Of a stretch of DNA of 64,000 bases, positions 33,241 to 46,499 are shown piece by piece. Source of the stretch: Chiridota heheva (Eukaryota > Echinodermata > Holothuroidea > Apodida > Chiridotidae); contig JAIGNY010004481.1 of assembly GCA_020152595.1 (NCBI GenBank), positions 81,001 to 145,000 of the forward strand, given 5' to 3'. Both the position numbers and the translations under genes were made by a program. The notes beneath the pieces were generated by a model. The model saw only the letters and a list, made by a program, of their open reading frames with translations, was not told the origin of the DNA and did not search any database. Position 1 is the stretch's first letter; each line of letters begins with the position of its first letter.

Positions 33241-35255
33241 ACCGTGAATCACATTTGGACAGAAGCAAGGAGGGGCGTGGGGGTGGGTTGGGTTGGATTG
33301 GGGCTGCAATAGGTAGACACATCCTCACCTTTTTTTCTTTTTCTTTTTATAAGAATACAATGACAACAAATTGGATGAAAGCAAATGTTTCCCTCCGTCA
33401 GACCCTCGTGAATATGGAGGTTCGTCTAATTTTTTTGAAGAATGGTGGGTCAGTTAAATTGATTGGTGCGTCAAAATGGCAAAATTCAAGCAAAAAGGAC
33501 CCGAGTTATCTTTCAACTGCCCATGGGGCAAGAATCTCTAATATTTGGCGGTTATAATCAAAAGAATTAAATATTGTTCTGTATTTTTATCAAGTGTTCA
33601 GCGTTGCTGCGTGCATTCCGGTCAACATCCTCTTCAGATTTAACGGTGCTTTTTTTTAAAGGAATTTTCCTCAATTTTGTTATTTTCAACTATTGTTATC
33701 AGGATCACAGTGTCAGAGGAATTCTCAAATAAGAGGTGACTGCCACGGTTTCAGTCAAGATTGATGAACTGGGGCTCTTTGTCCCCTTCTCTATGGAACG
33801 CCACTATTACCATGGTCAGTCTGGTAGCATGCCTATTAATGGGAACATAAATAAATACATGGAAGCCTCCATTTTGTGATATTTCACATGATCCTTCGCT
33901 ATCCTAACGTTAAATCCTAATGCAATGTTAAATTTTTCAAATTTGAAATACGTCTGGGAAAAATATGTTTGCTAGGGAAACATAAAACTCCCATTTGATA
34001 TGATTACCACGCCGTTTTCGAAATATTATGAAAAATAGACAATAGAGCTAGGCTTTTAGGCGCGAAACGGCCATTTTGAAAATTTAAATGTTTTTCAACA
34101 CGATAATTTTTAATAATTCAAATACATAAATTGTAAACTATGACATTTTATCGCAACATCTAAACAATATGGCTGCATGACTTCAATATTCTTGTGTATT
34201 TTTAATGTTCATATTGATAGGCATGTTTCTAGACTGATGGTAAAAAGGTTCTAAACTTTCAAAGCCTGTAAAGAGGATCCAGATGGATGACGGGAAGGGG
34301 GAAGGGGGAATCAAAACAATAGATTTGCATATTCATATCAACTGTTATGCATTGTATTGACAATGAAGATACATTTATTATGTTACCATGCCTATCAGTC
34401 ATACAGTTGAAAAATCAATAGCAAATAAAAATTAAAGTTGCTCACCGAGATGAAAGCCTTTTGATGTTGTAAATTGCTATCAGCGTAAAGCGCACTCGGT
34501 ATAGAAATCAATAGTTAGCCTTATTTGAAAATAGGACTATACATAATAGAAGCATTACAATTATACAGGCAATATGGATTTATACCAAATTGATTATAAC
34601 CTCGTCTTGAATAAGAAAATGCTTTTTTGTAAGTACTTCCCTGAAGCAGGCTAGCTTGAGAATAAGATAGCATATGAAGATATGAGAGGATCCGTAATAA
34701 CGATGAATGGATCATTGGCACTTGATCAAGGAAATATAATCACTTTCTTTTGTTAGAAAGTATATGCCACGATAAATCAATAAATCATAATGCAAAAACA
34801 AAATTAGGTTTGCACATTGCATCGCAAGAAACTTTATCCCTAGATTTATACTACAGGCCTATGCACTTCCTCAAGCTATCAAGTACCCTGGTATGGATAA
34901 CAGGTCTACGGATGTAGCAATTTATTAAGTTGAAAAAGCAAAGCTGGCGGTCGTAAAGTGAGGGCGTGTTTTTTTTAGTCTCAAGAATATTGGAACATAC
35001 TTTTCGTATACCTTTGATATACGAATGTTCAAGAAAATTAAAATTGTTTCTTATAAATATACTTTCTTTCAACGACCATGAGTATCACACATTCGACCTG
35101 CATGTAATTTTAAAACTCCCTTTGCGTAGCAAAAAAACACGCAGGCCATGGGCCAAATGCACTACAAGCGCATCCCATCCACCCACAAATCTCCGAACCA
35201 ATATTTTTCTACAGCCTCAGGGTCCACTAAATACGTTTTCAACTGGTAACAGTAA
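33241..35255. other. No recognisable gene
   Basis: AT-rich, apparently unique DNA. The frames at 33174-33557, 34521-34721, 34851-35072 and 34966-35313 have no recognisable motif, and opposite-strand frames overlap. Confidence 0.35.
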
Positions 35256-35259
35256 CTAC

Positions 35260-35535
35260 AACATCAATGATGTAGTAGCTCAACATATTTTGGGGTTGTT
35301 GTTACAAGCCTAATTTTTGTTGGTGGGTTGTTAATTCGAGTAGGCTGAAGTTTTTAGGAAAGAAATACATGTTTTATGTTTATTTTGGGGGAAATTTAAG
35401 AGGGAACTTTAATATCGTTGTTATGCTAGAAATTAAATGATGTAGCAGCTCAATATATGTTTTGGGGCTGGGTATAAGACCCTTTTTGTTGGAGGGGAAT
35501 TACATTAGGTACGCTTAGGTTGTTAGAAAGGAATA
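35260..35535. repeat. Direct duplication of ~110 bp
   Basis: AATGATGTAGTAGCTCAACA, ATTTTGGGG, TTTTTGTTGG, AGGTAC or CGAGTA, and GAAAGAAAT / GAAAGGAAT occur in the same order at about 35266-35367 and 35436-35534. It is a diverged local duplication. Confidence 0.65.
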
Positions 35536-36779
35536 ATGGGTTGATTAGCAGTGGCGCAACAAAAGGTTGGGAATGCCAGGAAGAGTGCGTAAACCTTACA
35601 GGCTCCTATGCAAAATCGATTCGGGTCAACCCTTAACAATGACACTGCAATATCTTTGTTATGGGACCCAAAACGCCAGAGGGGTCGGAAGGAACTCGGG
35701 GAAGCGGAAAAAGCAGTATACCAAGTTCATGTGCGTTTTTTGTCAGTAATTGAGGGGCCTTTTTTTTCAATTGAAAAAGGGACATTCTTGTCAGTTGACA
35801 GTTTTTGCTTGTCACTTTTGACTTTCCCACACTTTCGGTAGGCAAATTCCGCCTATGAGTTTAAAGATTGTGGAGCCAGAACCAATGTTGACAATTACCC
35901 ATCAGACGAACAAGTAAAAAGCTTCTTTTTGAAAATTGCTGCTTAAAAAATTATTAGGGGCATACCTTCTCCCACCACGGCCCTCGGTGTCGGTGCCCCT
36001 GGTAAAATAATATGCTTTAATTATGTCAAATAAATACTAAATGTATGTGACAACCTCTATGTATTTTGTAATATTTGTGAGTGAGTGGATGTCTATTTGT
36101 TTTCAAGCTTCAAGAATGACCTAGAATAACTTCAAATAAGTTTCAAAAGAGCCCATCGAGGATCAAGACCGATCCACCTACAACTTCCTGCCCCCGTCCG
36201 CACAATTTCAAAAGGGCACCTTCTGCTCCCTTACTCTTGGACCAGGGAAATTCCCCCCCTGTACCGCAGTGGTTTGGGTTCCGACATCGCTACAGAGGCC
36301 AGAATCCCTACGATCCCCCATGACTCTATGCCCCACTGCGTATGGGAGCTTTAATACCGTTTGAATATGTGAAAACTGTTTTTCAAGTAAGCCTAAAATA
36401 GCTAAGCCTCAACATCAATGTGATGCAAATTTTATTAACGATGTTTGCTTTTAAGTGAAATATAAATCATGTTACAGACAAACCAACAGTAAAATACTTT
36501 TGTACAAAATCAAGATGGATCTTATATCCTTGCAACAAGACATGATTTGAACTATTGCTAAGGTATCAGCCATTCTGAGCAAATAATCAATTATTGCAAT
36601 TAATGAATCAAAATTAATCAATAATAGCATCTATGCCTAATACCATCCCACAAATACACTTCAAAACAGTAGCGTAGCCAACATCTTCATATTGGGAGGG
36701 AGAGGGGGAGGGAAGAGATTGAATTGAACCGACACAATATTTAGTGGTGTAGACGAGGTGACACCAAAGGTGTCACTTC
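35536..36779. other. No recognisable gene
   Basis: No exon or RNA gene is seen. Overlapping opposite-strand frames at 35567-35845 have no domain. Confidence 0.35.
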
Positions 36780-37220
36780 GGCGCAAAGCGCACGACTTGT
36801 CGGCGTGGGGTCGAGGGGCCCGCTTAAGGACCTCTGTTGGGGTCCAGAGGCGAAGCCCCGGCAGGGGTCCATGGAGCGAAGCCCCGAAACTCTCGCAAAA
36901 TTGACATTTCAAGGGCAAAAACGTATGTCACAACGCATAGTAAAGTGTATTATACAAGTAAAAATTAATGTCAAAGAGAGCTATAATACACCTATACAAA
37001 ACACAAATCAAAGCCCAAAGCGATCGACTTGTTAGCGTTGGGTCCAGGGCCTACTTGGTGGGGACCAGGGGGCGAAGCCCGCGGAAGATCTCGTTGACAT
37101 TTCAAGGGCAAAAACGTATGTCACAACCAACAACGCATAGTAAGAAGGTTTAGGCCTATTACACAAGCAAAAAATCATGTCAAAAAGAATTTTATATAAT
37201 CTGATAATACACCATATACA
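36780..37220. repeat. Tandem duplication of ~220 bp
   Basis: The first copy, about 36780-37010, and the second, about 37015-37220, share GCAAAGCG / CAAAGCGA, CGACTTGTCGGCGTGGGGTC (or a variant), GGGGCGAAGCCC, TTGACATTTCAAGGGCAAAA followed by ACGTATGTCACAAC, and ACACAAATCA-type ends. A related GGGGCGAAGCCC scrap is at 25237. The frames called here lie in the repeat. Confidence 0.85.
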
Positions 37221-37384
37221 AAACACAAAATCATGAAAACACATAATGTGGAAAAATAATGTTTTATTGTTTACGTTTGTACAAGATAAGAATGACCATG
37301 GGTTCTAAAAGAAAAGCTTTCAATAATTTACTACAAACTTGTATATATGTTGCCAAAGTTTTAAAATGAGCCTGATCTGTACCA

Positions 37385-38545
37385 CGTGCACTCCAAAACC
37401 CACCTCCCCCTCTCACCCCCTTTCTCTCTACTCTCACCTCTTTCTCCCTTCTCTCACCCTTTCTCTCTCCTCTCACCCCATTTCTCTCCCCTCTTACCCC
37501 TTTGTCTCTTTCTCCTCTCACCCCATTTCTCTCTTCTCTCACCCCTTTCTCTTTCTCCTCTCACCCCGTTCTCTCTCCTCTCACCCCGTTGTCTCTCCCC
37601 TCTCACCCCTTTGTCTCTTTCTCCTCTCACCCCTTTCTCTCTCTTCTCACCTCTTTCTCTCTCTTCTCACCCCTTTCTCTTTCCTCTCACTTCCTTACTC
37701 TTTCCTCTCACTTCCTTACTCTCTCCTCTTACCCCTTCATCTCTCCTCTCATCCCCTTTCTCTCTCCTCTCATCCCCTCTTTTCTCTTCTTCCACCCCCT
37801 TTCTCTCTCCCCTTACCCCCTTTATCTCGCTTCTTACCATCTTTCTCTCTCCTCTCACCAACTTTTTTTCTCCTCACTACTTTTCTCTCCTCTCACCCCT
37901 TTTACGCTCTCCTCTCATCCCCTATCTTTCTCCTCTCATCCATTTCTCTCTCATCTCATCCTTTTTCTCTCTACTCTCACCCCTTTCTCTCTCCTCTCAT
38001 TCATTTCTCTCTCTTTTCACCCCTTTCTCTCTCCTTTCAACCCTTTTTCTCTTCTCTCACACCCTTTCTTTCGCCGCTCACCCCCTTTCTCTTCCCTCTC
38101 ACCTCCTTTCTCTCTCCTCTCACCCTTTCTCTCTCCTTTTGCCCCCGTTCTCTCTCCTCTCACCTCCTTTCTTTCTCCTCTCATTTCTTTTTCTCTCCTC
38201 TCATGCCATTTTCTCTCTCATTTCACCCCTTCTCTCTCCTCTTGCCCCTTTTTTCTCTCTCTCCTCTCACCCCTTTGTCTCCCCTCTCACCCCTTTGTCA
38301 CCCCTTTGTCTCCCCTCTCACCCCTTTGTCTCTTTCTCCTCTCACCCCTTCTCTCTCTCTTCTCACCCCTTTCTCTCTCCTCACACCGTTTCTCTCTCCT
38401 CTCACCCCCTTTCTCTCTCCTTCCACCCCCTTTTCCCCCTCCTCTCACCCCTCTTTTTCTTCCTTTCACCCCCTTTCTCTCTCCTTTCAATCCGTTTTTC
38501 TCTCCTCCCACCCCCTTTTCTCTCTCCTCTTTGTGGCAACTTAAC
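37385..38545. repeat. CT-rich minisatellite, 1.16 kb, pyrimidine on the plus strand
   Basis: Variants of CTCTCACCCCTTTCTCTCTC repeat about every 20 bp across 1.16 kb, with almost no purines other than the A of CTCACC. The frames of about 360-400 codons in all three plus-strand frames (Ser/Pro/Leu/Phe only) arise because the repeat lacks stop codons. They have no domain and are not genes. The purine/pyrimidine strand asymmetry is suited to triplex (H-DNA) structure. Confidence 0.95.
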
Positions 38546-39541
38546 CAACTTGGAAAACACAACAAAAAATTTAAGAAATTAAAAACGAGCTAACCATAAA
38601 CTTCCATTTCTTTTTGTTGAATTCTTTGAAACATGATAATATTCCCAAGTCTCTGTAACAAATTTTATCCTAAATAGTAATTGGGAAATGCTGATGATGA
38701 AATTCTGATGTTCTCTTACAAAATCCAGGATTTGATATCAACTCGCTGCCAGTGCACAATCCAGGGTTGCCAGTTTGGCTGATTACTGGCCAAATTTGGC
38801 CGTTTTAAAACATGTTTGTTTGCCTTGTAAAAAAATTCAGTATCGGTCAAATTGGCCGATTTTTGCCGTTTCGAAAATCTTAGTGAACTAAACTTATTCT
38901 TTTCTTAATTTCACCTAAAATCAATAAAACATCACCCGCCAATGGCAGTGCTACGGAGGGGAAGGGTTGGGGGGGGCAGATTTGCCCGTGCCCACGAGAT
39001 CGTTTTTCCCCGGCCCGAACTTTTCCCCAGAAAATTTGGTAATGAGTGACATATTTTGTCCGATTTATAGGCCTTTTCCTCCCATGAGACAACATTTTCC
39101 CCATGACCCTTTTGGTGTACATCCCCTTATTAACCATATTATAATCCTGAGAAATCTCCAGGCAACCCCTTTCACATTCACGATTTTCAGGTAAATGTTT
39201 TGCTGCTCTTGAAACCATGGAGGTACACTGTTGCAACACACACCGCGCTTCAGTCGACGACATACGACACCACAAGGATGTTTTTGTTTTTATTTGGCAG
39301 CCAGCCTCAAGTGACCTCACGCAGGTGAAGATCCAGGATTGATTGTTTTTCTATACGTAACAATAGCGCTCCTATACGCTTGAGTTAATTATTGAATGGC
39401 ATTCTTGTGTGTACTGTAGATTGTAAGTTTCTGTTTGAAACTGTTTTGTTTTACATGTTTTGACCATATTAATGTTACACCAACCAAGGTACCACTTTAG
39501 ATTCATACAGCAGCAACTACTATATGTCATTTGCTGACACC
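38546..39541. other. No recognisable gene
   Basis: The minus-strand frame of 146 codons at 38880-39320 shows no domain, and its C-terminal half translates a G/C-rich repeat-like stretch. I treat it as fortuitous. Confidence 0.4.
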
Positions 39542-39569
39542 CAAAAAAAAAAAAAAAAAAAAAAAAAAA
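39542..39569 (+). repeat. A-run of about 28 bases
   Basis: A pure A tract, perhaps the tail of a retroposed sequence, but no upstream source gene or element is recognised. Confidence 0.8.
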
Positions 39570-39772
39570 TTGGGTATAAACACAACATTGAGGTATATAG
39601 CCTATATAGGCTACCCGAGTCCCTAGATCATGTTCCACATATAGTTTATATAGATATAGACAGGGCCGCGGGACCTGGTATCTCTGGCCCACGTTCCTCC
39701 CCCTCAATAATATACATAGTGGTATAATAAGTTAATAGGCCTATATTTCAAGAAAAACAATGCTTTATAATA

Positions 39773-40633
<861 letters not shown>

Positions 40634-40639
40634 ATAAAT

Positions 40640-40715
40640 AGAAATAAAATGAATCGATAAATAAATTAATTAATCAATCAATCAATCGATCGATCAATCA
40701 ATCAATCAATTAATG
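40640..40715. repeat. (AATC)n microsatellite
   Basis: ATCAATCAATCAATCGATCG and adjoining AATC copies continue the simple-sequence region after the TA tract. Confidence 0.9.
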
Positions 40716-42040
40716 ATTTTTTGTTTCTCATTTAGCTGTGTGATGTATTCTTTGCAATTTCAAAATGATTTTGTGGACCTTTTTTTTGCAGACCTTGTTT
40801 CATTGTATGAAATAGTAAAAAGTTTTAGTATGGCACATAAAAGACTCCGTACTAAAATAAAAATTTCCTGAGTCTCCCAGAAATCTCAAAAAAGTTGTTA
40901 GCTTTTTTAGCTCAATATCCCTTTAAGGGATTTGGGCTTATATGATGACTAAATTAAGAGCCAGGTTCTTACCCGGATACGTTCGGATTTTTGCAGCCTG
41001 TTTATAATATCCTATGCGTCTTTTGGATATTTTACTGTGTTGCTATGTTTGGCTTAGATAGATCGATATGTTGATGCAATAACAATTCATATCGTTGCGT
41101 AGTTTTAATGAATTCTGCATTCCAAAATTCACTTAAAATCTTTCAAATCCTCGGATTTTACTCGGCGCAATCCGAATGAATTTAGCATATATGATAACAT
41201 TGGCTCGGGAAATACCACCGAATATATCCGATTGAAAGGAAACTATGTTTTCGTTGGCTGGAGCGTTACTTCCATTGGAAATGTTTATATATTTCTTTGA
41301 ACGTTAATTGGCTGTTTCTGTATGATTAGAAACAATTTTTCAGAAGTTACTAAAGTAAGGTATATTTGGCAATGTATATAAATACCTAGCTTCATCAATT
41401 TATTTTTCTGGTAGGTTTTACTAATGAAAAGGATGATAGATTTGAATGAAATACATCAACTTTGTGGGAGAATGTGTTGCTTGTAATGTCATACTGAGCC
41501 TTTTCCTGTTCCTTTATTGGTATTTTTTGTGAACCTTAAAATTTGAATATCTCCTGGTAGGAATAACATATCAACATGATTTTTCTATTAAATTGTTTCT
41601 AAAACTTTTTTTTATTCTTAGAAAAGGTTATTAAAAACATGAGAACATTCCTTTAAAATATTCATAAAAGAGGACATTGGATGTAGTTACAAACCTGCAT
41701 AAACCGTTTATGAAATAAATCTCATGAATTAATTCTTCAAATTAATTAAACAAAGTGTAATACCACCAAGATAATCAGACAACAAGAATAGATATTCTAA
41801 TTACTAAACAATGCATATCTGAAGTGAAAGAACGGGTGGATAGATCAACGAATGGGCGCCGGATACACGGAAGAACCGACGTACCAGACAGATGGACAAA
41901 CTAGTAGACTTGTACAGATATATATCCCCATTCATCAAGTACCCCAGCCTGTTGTCTAACATCAACTTTATACTTGTAATCAATTCTAAAGCATATTTGC
42001 TTTCATTATACTATCACCGTTAGGTGAAATGCAATACATT
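40716..42040. other. No recognisable gene; possible promoter flank
   Basis: No exon seen. The last part immediately precedes the duplicated leader exon of the broken zinc-finger paralogue. It shows weak similarity to the equivalent flank at 57600-57640 (for example AAATGCAATACATT against AAATGCAAATAATT). Confidence 0.4.
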
Positions 42041-42071
42041 TTCGTACACAGACGAGTTCAACAGTTGCATG
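42041..42071 (+). pseudogene. Leader exon of broken 3CxxC zinc-finger paralogue
   Basis: ACACAGACGAGTTCAACAGT followed by TGCAT is shared without mismatch with the first exon of the intact gene at 57645-57668. In the intact gene a further 32 bases or so follow before ATG|GTAAGT. Here the sequence jumps directly to ATG|GTAAAA (ATG at 42069-42071). The missing piece lies between two CAT words in the intact copy, as expected for a deletion by short-repeat recombination that happens to preserve an ATG followed by GT. Confidence 0.65.
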
Positions 42072-43061
42072 GTAAAATGTAGTGTTTACCAAGTTATGTT
42101 TACTTTTTACATAGGTGGTTTAACAACTGATTTGAGAAATTATTCTATCCATGCTGGGAAGTAGATCGGTTGTTAAGTTTGGAATGTAACAGTTTTAGCA
42201 AACAAATGAAGTGATATAATACGAGACATACCAACAGGCTATAGAAGCACCGTTTTAATCAGTCAAGAACCGTGACTCATGCATCTTTTACAGACACAAT
42301 ACAATGGGCCGCATGAATGATTCACCCCCTTACATCAGCGATATTCGGTTTTTCCAAATGTTGGCCAATTGAACATCTCAAGGTAACCGAAAATTCACGC
42401 ATCACTGCCCCCACACTCCATACATAAATTGTACAATAATACATACACTGTATATACGTGAGTACGGAGTTTATTTCGGGAATGCTATAAGATGACACAG
42501 CGTGTACGTTATTAAAGAAATATTATGAGGGGTGCTGCGAGTAGCAACGTCGTAAATATCGGTGCACAATATTGGCACAAAAGCTATGGGGTAGGAAGTA
42601 CCTTCCATAGCAAGAGGAACATAAGTTCCCTTCGTATTTATTTCTTACATATTTGTTTCAAAGCTTTTTTATACCACAGTGACTGGTTACCGAAATAACG
42701 GTTGTGATAATTTCAATACACCACGGGGCGGATTGAACTGATAAGCCTTGTTAACAGAAAACAATTTGGGCCGGTCTCAACATCTCCCCCATGTATGGTA
42801 AAAGGTAACCTGACGAAACTGATCAAAATGAATATTTAAAAGCCAAAATCAAGTGAAAAAATAAGCAAACAACGACCGCAAACAGCTTTTAATCTTCCGG
42901 CGGGGGGCCTCTCGGGGGCGGGAAGGGGGATCCGGGGTTGGGAGAATTGAACCCTTTTCCCCTCATTATCTGTTACTCAATACACAGATTTAAGTTATGA
43001 AAAATATGTTTCGTATACATAGTGCAATCCGTGACATAACCATATTTTCTTCTCTCGATAG
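42072..43061. other. Intron-like interval of the broken paralogue
   Basis: This separates the duplicated leader from the duplicated coding exon and is about twice as long as the equivalent intron at 57704-58153. I see no other gene in it. A GC-rich patch (CGGCGGGGGGCCTCTCGGGG) stands at 42898-42917. Confidence 0.45.
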
Positions 43062-43258
43062 TCGAAAAAAAGAGCCTTACACGTTACCAAAGTAAGGATA
43101 AATACCAGGGTGAGGCTAAACTTACACCTTACCAGGTGGTGAAAACGCGTTTGGGGGACTACCCTGAGCGTGGACACACGTGGAGTAGCGTTAAAAGCTG
43201 GGCGAATATGGGGTAAGACTGTCGAAGGTGCCTAATTAATGTTTATCCACACAAACAG
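43062..43258 (+). pseudogene. Broken coding exon of a 3CxxC zinc-finger paralogue
   Basis: This is homologous to exon 2 of the intact gene (58154-58315). Readable landmarks are LTPYQ, an FG(D/E)Y position, SWANMG, DCRRC and a perfect INVYPHKQ end followed by a donor (CAG|GTGAGT). Lesions: the glutamine after SWANMG is a TAA stop; the first CxxC pair is lost in a short deletion; the start of the exon is out of phase with the ATG of the leader exon; and a frame change lies between the LTPYQ and FGDY parts. An LTRYQ-like segment precedes LTPYQ, so part of the N-terminus seems duplicated. Substitutions relative to the intact gene are many, so it is an old paralogue rather than a recent copy. A third exon was not found. 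Confidence 0.8.
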
Positions 43259-43685
43259 GTGAGTTTTGTCGAAGAAATTTATCCGCTGTAACCCCCTTTC
43301 TCCCTTCTCTTAAATTTTAGAAAGGCTGAGATTCCCTCTAAATCACCATTTGAATTGTCCCTGTTCCAGCTTCCATTATGCTTAGAGCAACTTAAGATAG
43401 GCCTAAGTCCCAAAATTCACAAAAGGTTGCAATATTTTAAAAGACTTTGCACTATTTAAAAAAACTTACAAAAACTTGCACTATTTTAAAAACTTACACT
43501 CAAGAGCATTGAGCAGCATTTGGAGTAATTCTCTTAGCTGTGAACCTTTAAACCGTTGGTGTTTCTTTGAAATTTTTATTAAATGTTTAGATATAATTAA
43601 TGATAAAAAGCTAAATAAAAATGATACAATTTTTAAAGCTAATTCCATCCAAGCCATTAGGCTCATTGAGCCAGTGCTTATCCTC
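43259..43685. other. No recognisable gene
   Basis: Region after the broken exon. A three-fold AAAACTTGCACTATTT / AAAACTTACA repeat stands at about 43436-43500. Confidence 0.4.
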
Positions 43686-43689
43686 GGTT

Positions 43690-43910
43690 TCCATGGCGCA
43701 AGCGGATGAGAGTACATTACTCCCCTTGAACAGGATGCCAGCCCATCGCAGATTAAGTCCCCAGCAGTGCTGGTACTCATTTTACACTTGAGTGAACTGA
43801 AGCAAGTAGAGTATAGTGTCTTGATCAATGACACGATGCAGCGCTCACGACGGGAATTGAAGTCGGTACCTTTTGAATACGAGCATGACTCCACAAAAAA
43901 AAAAAAAAAG
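43690..43910 (+). mobile_element. SINE- or LINE-tail-like retroposon with A-tail
   Basis: The text GGATGCCAGCCCATCGCAGA, TCCCCAGCAGTGCTGGTACT, CATTTTACACTTG and GCGCTCACGACGGGAATTGA resembles the tail regions of widespread short retroposons in aquatic animals. It is followed by an A-run of about 16 bases (43893-43908), as expected of a retroposed copy. Family assignment is from memory of such text and is not certain. The minus-strand frame of 137 codons at 43481-43894 is a shadow of it. Confidence 0.5.
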
Positions 43911-44369
43911 GTTCCCAGTCGGATGTATTTAATTCTTAACTTAGGCGTAAGCCATAGTGTTCATATGTAGTGTAACATTGTGAGTAAGCCTATTGTTAGA
44001 CTAGACATTACACTGAATTTCATACAGTTGTAGACCTAATGACATGCGGCCTGCTTACTCATGAAATTTGAATAAGAATGATTACCAACCATGCCACTAG
44101 CAATGTACTAAAAACAGAAGAAGAAAAAAAATGTAACAGCAATGGAAAACGTCTTTTTTGATTTATCTGACACAAATTGATCAATACTGCCGACTTCACA
44201 CGCGAACGTTAAGCTGAACTTCTGAGGTAGCCTGTTGAAAGTTGAACGCGTATGTACCATACCATAACAACAGCAGAATGCTTCGAGGCAAAATTGGCCA
44301 ATCAGAAGCGGTGTCTCACAACCTGGACATAATTTACCAATGAGATCATAATTTTTCACCAGAAGAGTA
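43911..44369. other. No recognisable gene
   Basis: No exon seen; the minus-strand frame at 44108-44359 has no domain. Confidence 0.35.
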
Positions 44370-44560
44370 GTGTTAATAATAATAATAATCGTAGTGCTTA
44401 TATAGCGCTTTTAAACTGTCATAGACTTTATCAAAGCGCTTTACAATTATTACCCTGGTCACTGGGCCTTAACTCTCCTGAAAACTTTCTCACTCCCTGG
44501 GGAGTCACAAGCCCGTTTTATCAGCAGCCATATACAGGCGCCGGGCTCCAAACACAAAGA
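44370..44560. mobile_element. LINE 3' tail fragment (TATATAGCGCTTT type)
   Basis: AATAATAATAATAAT followed by TTATATAGCGCTTTTAAACT and AAAGCGCTTTACAATTATTA has the same layout as the tail of the LINE at 60003-60090 (TTTATATAGCGTCC ... AACGCTTTACAAAACA). The simple ATT/AAT run is the end of the element on the minus strand. About 190 bp remain, without coding sequence. Confidence 0.65.
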
Positions 44561-46499
44561 TTAAGACTATCAAAATGGCATGAAAATAACCAGGAACGGG
44601 GTGGGATTATTTTAACCAGGATCTTTTTTTTTTTGTACCCAATGTTTTTTAGAGTGCATCTTCATTTTTCAGACCAAATATTTAATTTGTAAATTTTTCA
44701 AATGTTTCATGGCCAGGTATAGACGAGCCTTAAAGAAAAACAGAGCGAAACGAAATTAGAGATTTTTCATATGCGTTTTCATATGCAGTGGCCGATAGTT
44801 GCCATTTGAACAAGGAATAGTGCCTATTAGGTCCAACACGGTTTCACGAGGGGTAACTTATCATCTCAGTCAATGGGAAATGAACCGTGGCAGTTTGTTT
44901 ACCATTTTAGAAAATCCTGCATAAGATTTATTTCCAAAGTATGATTGAGACTAATGCCTAACGCTTCACTTTAAGAAAGGGCTCCCTTAAAACACGGACG
45001 GGAACAAATGATACCTTTCGATCTCGCTCGAAGGACATTCTCTTAACTAGTTGACCATGTATTACGCAATCATTTGGCCACCCAGGTAAATTAGCCAAGT
45101 CGACAAAAATTGATGTTATTCTGTACAAACTTAAAATCTGTGCATTATATAGGCTGTATTTATGTAGATCTTCTATATCCTAAAAACTGGTGGATTTTTT
45201 TGAATTGGTGAACATTTCCAGCGGTGTAATTATGAACGAATTTCTTGCCGCTCCATGAGTGTTACCTCGTCCTCTTGACACTATTTCGATAAACAACTAA
45301 CATCCTGCAGTTTGCCATTTCCTTTCATTAGTATACGTGTAGAGCCTTAGTGTATTAGCTTTTACCATCATAGCTCATTTCTTGTACATACAGGAACACG
45401 CGCCGTATGCATTTTCCCAAGATCATGCATTTAGGCAATAGCAACGTGGTATTCCGTCACATAAACTTATGCTTTTTTGAATGTGACTCAATTCCATTAT
45501 ATTTTGGTCATATATAATACTAAAAAGCGATGTGCTTCACAAGTTTCTTTGTGTCGAAATACATAACACACATTTTCATTTTATTTAAGTAAACACTTTC
45601 CTCATGTGGCTGTTTAATGGGGAGGAAGATTTACTGTTGATTTTAAGTTCGAAATGATTTTACAGGAAAATACAAAACATAGCGTCAATTTCGGCATTCA
45701 AAGGTTCGATCTTCTAACAATTTGGCCGAATAAAACAAATTTAATATATTTCACACCCTAAGAGAGCAGATAGGAAGTCGAGTAAGGTCCAAGTAAACTA
45801 GGAAACCCATCATTTTTCAGCAGTTGTAACATACATACGTCTTTAACAACAAAAATAGTCGGACAACCTGCTTCTAAGATGCAGCCATTTTATAATCCAC
45901 CGGGTGTACCCACTGTTACACAACCAATACATCCCTCCCCTTTGCAGTGCACAAAACATATAAATTAAATCCTGTATTGTGACTTTATTTTGTCGTCATT
46001 GATGAATTCATTCAAGAATCCATTTCAAATGCTATACATGGATTAATGACAGTTTCCGAATTGATCAAACTGAGTTTTGACCTCACGGTGAGTAAGAGTG
46101 AACGTTTGCTTTCATCAAATTAGTGTAGATGGAAATCCCCTTCCGAGTCTCCTTGCAACATTCGTAATCTTATATAGATGTTATATCTTGGCTGCGAAAT
46201 GTTTGCATTCTTTTTTGCGTTAACGAAAACTGTGTACAACACACGTTGAATCAAATTCCGCAATTACAGTCTTCGTTTGCAAAGGTGTTCAATGGCTCTT
46301 GTTAGTTCTGGTTCTACTTAATCATTCTCTCGGAGAAGCTGTTAACTTGTTGCCAGATAGGGGTAAGAAAACATAACCTTTTTTATAAATCAATTGTAAC
46401 ATATAAATTTCGTAAGATATAGGCCTACGTGAATCGAACATATGAATGTAGTTATATTAGGCCACACTTGTAATGGCAACCATAAGGCTGTAAGGGTAC
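44561..46499. other. No recognisable gene
   Basis: About 1.9 kb of AT-rich DNA with no clear repeat, exon or motif. Confidence 0.35.

Noticed and set aside
37339-38593. Three overlapping plus-strand frames of 363-401 codons
   Set aside because: They are translations of a CT-rich repeat without stop codons; only Ser, Pro, Leu, Phe and His dominate, all three frames are open, and there is no domain.
38880-39320. Minus-strand frame of 146 codons
   Set aside because: No domain recognised, and part of it translates repeat-like GC-rich text; there is no splice or start support.
43481-43894. Minus-strand frame of 137 codons
   Set aside because: It overlaps an A-tailed retroposon-like repeat read in the opposite sense.
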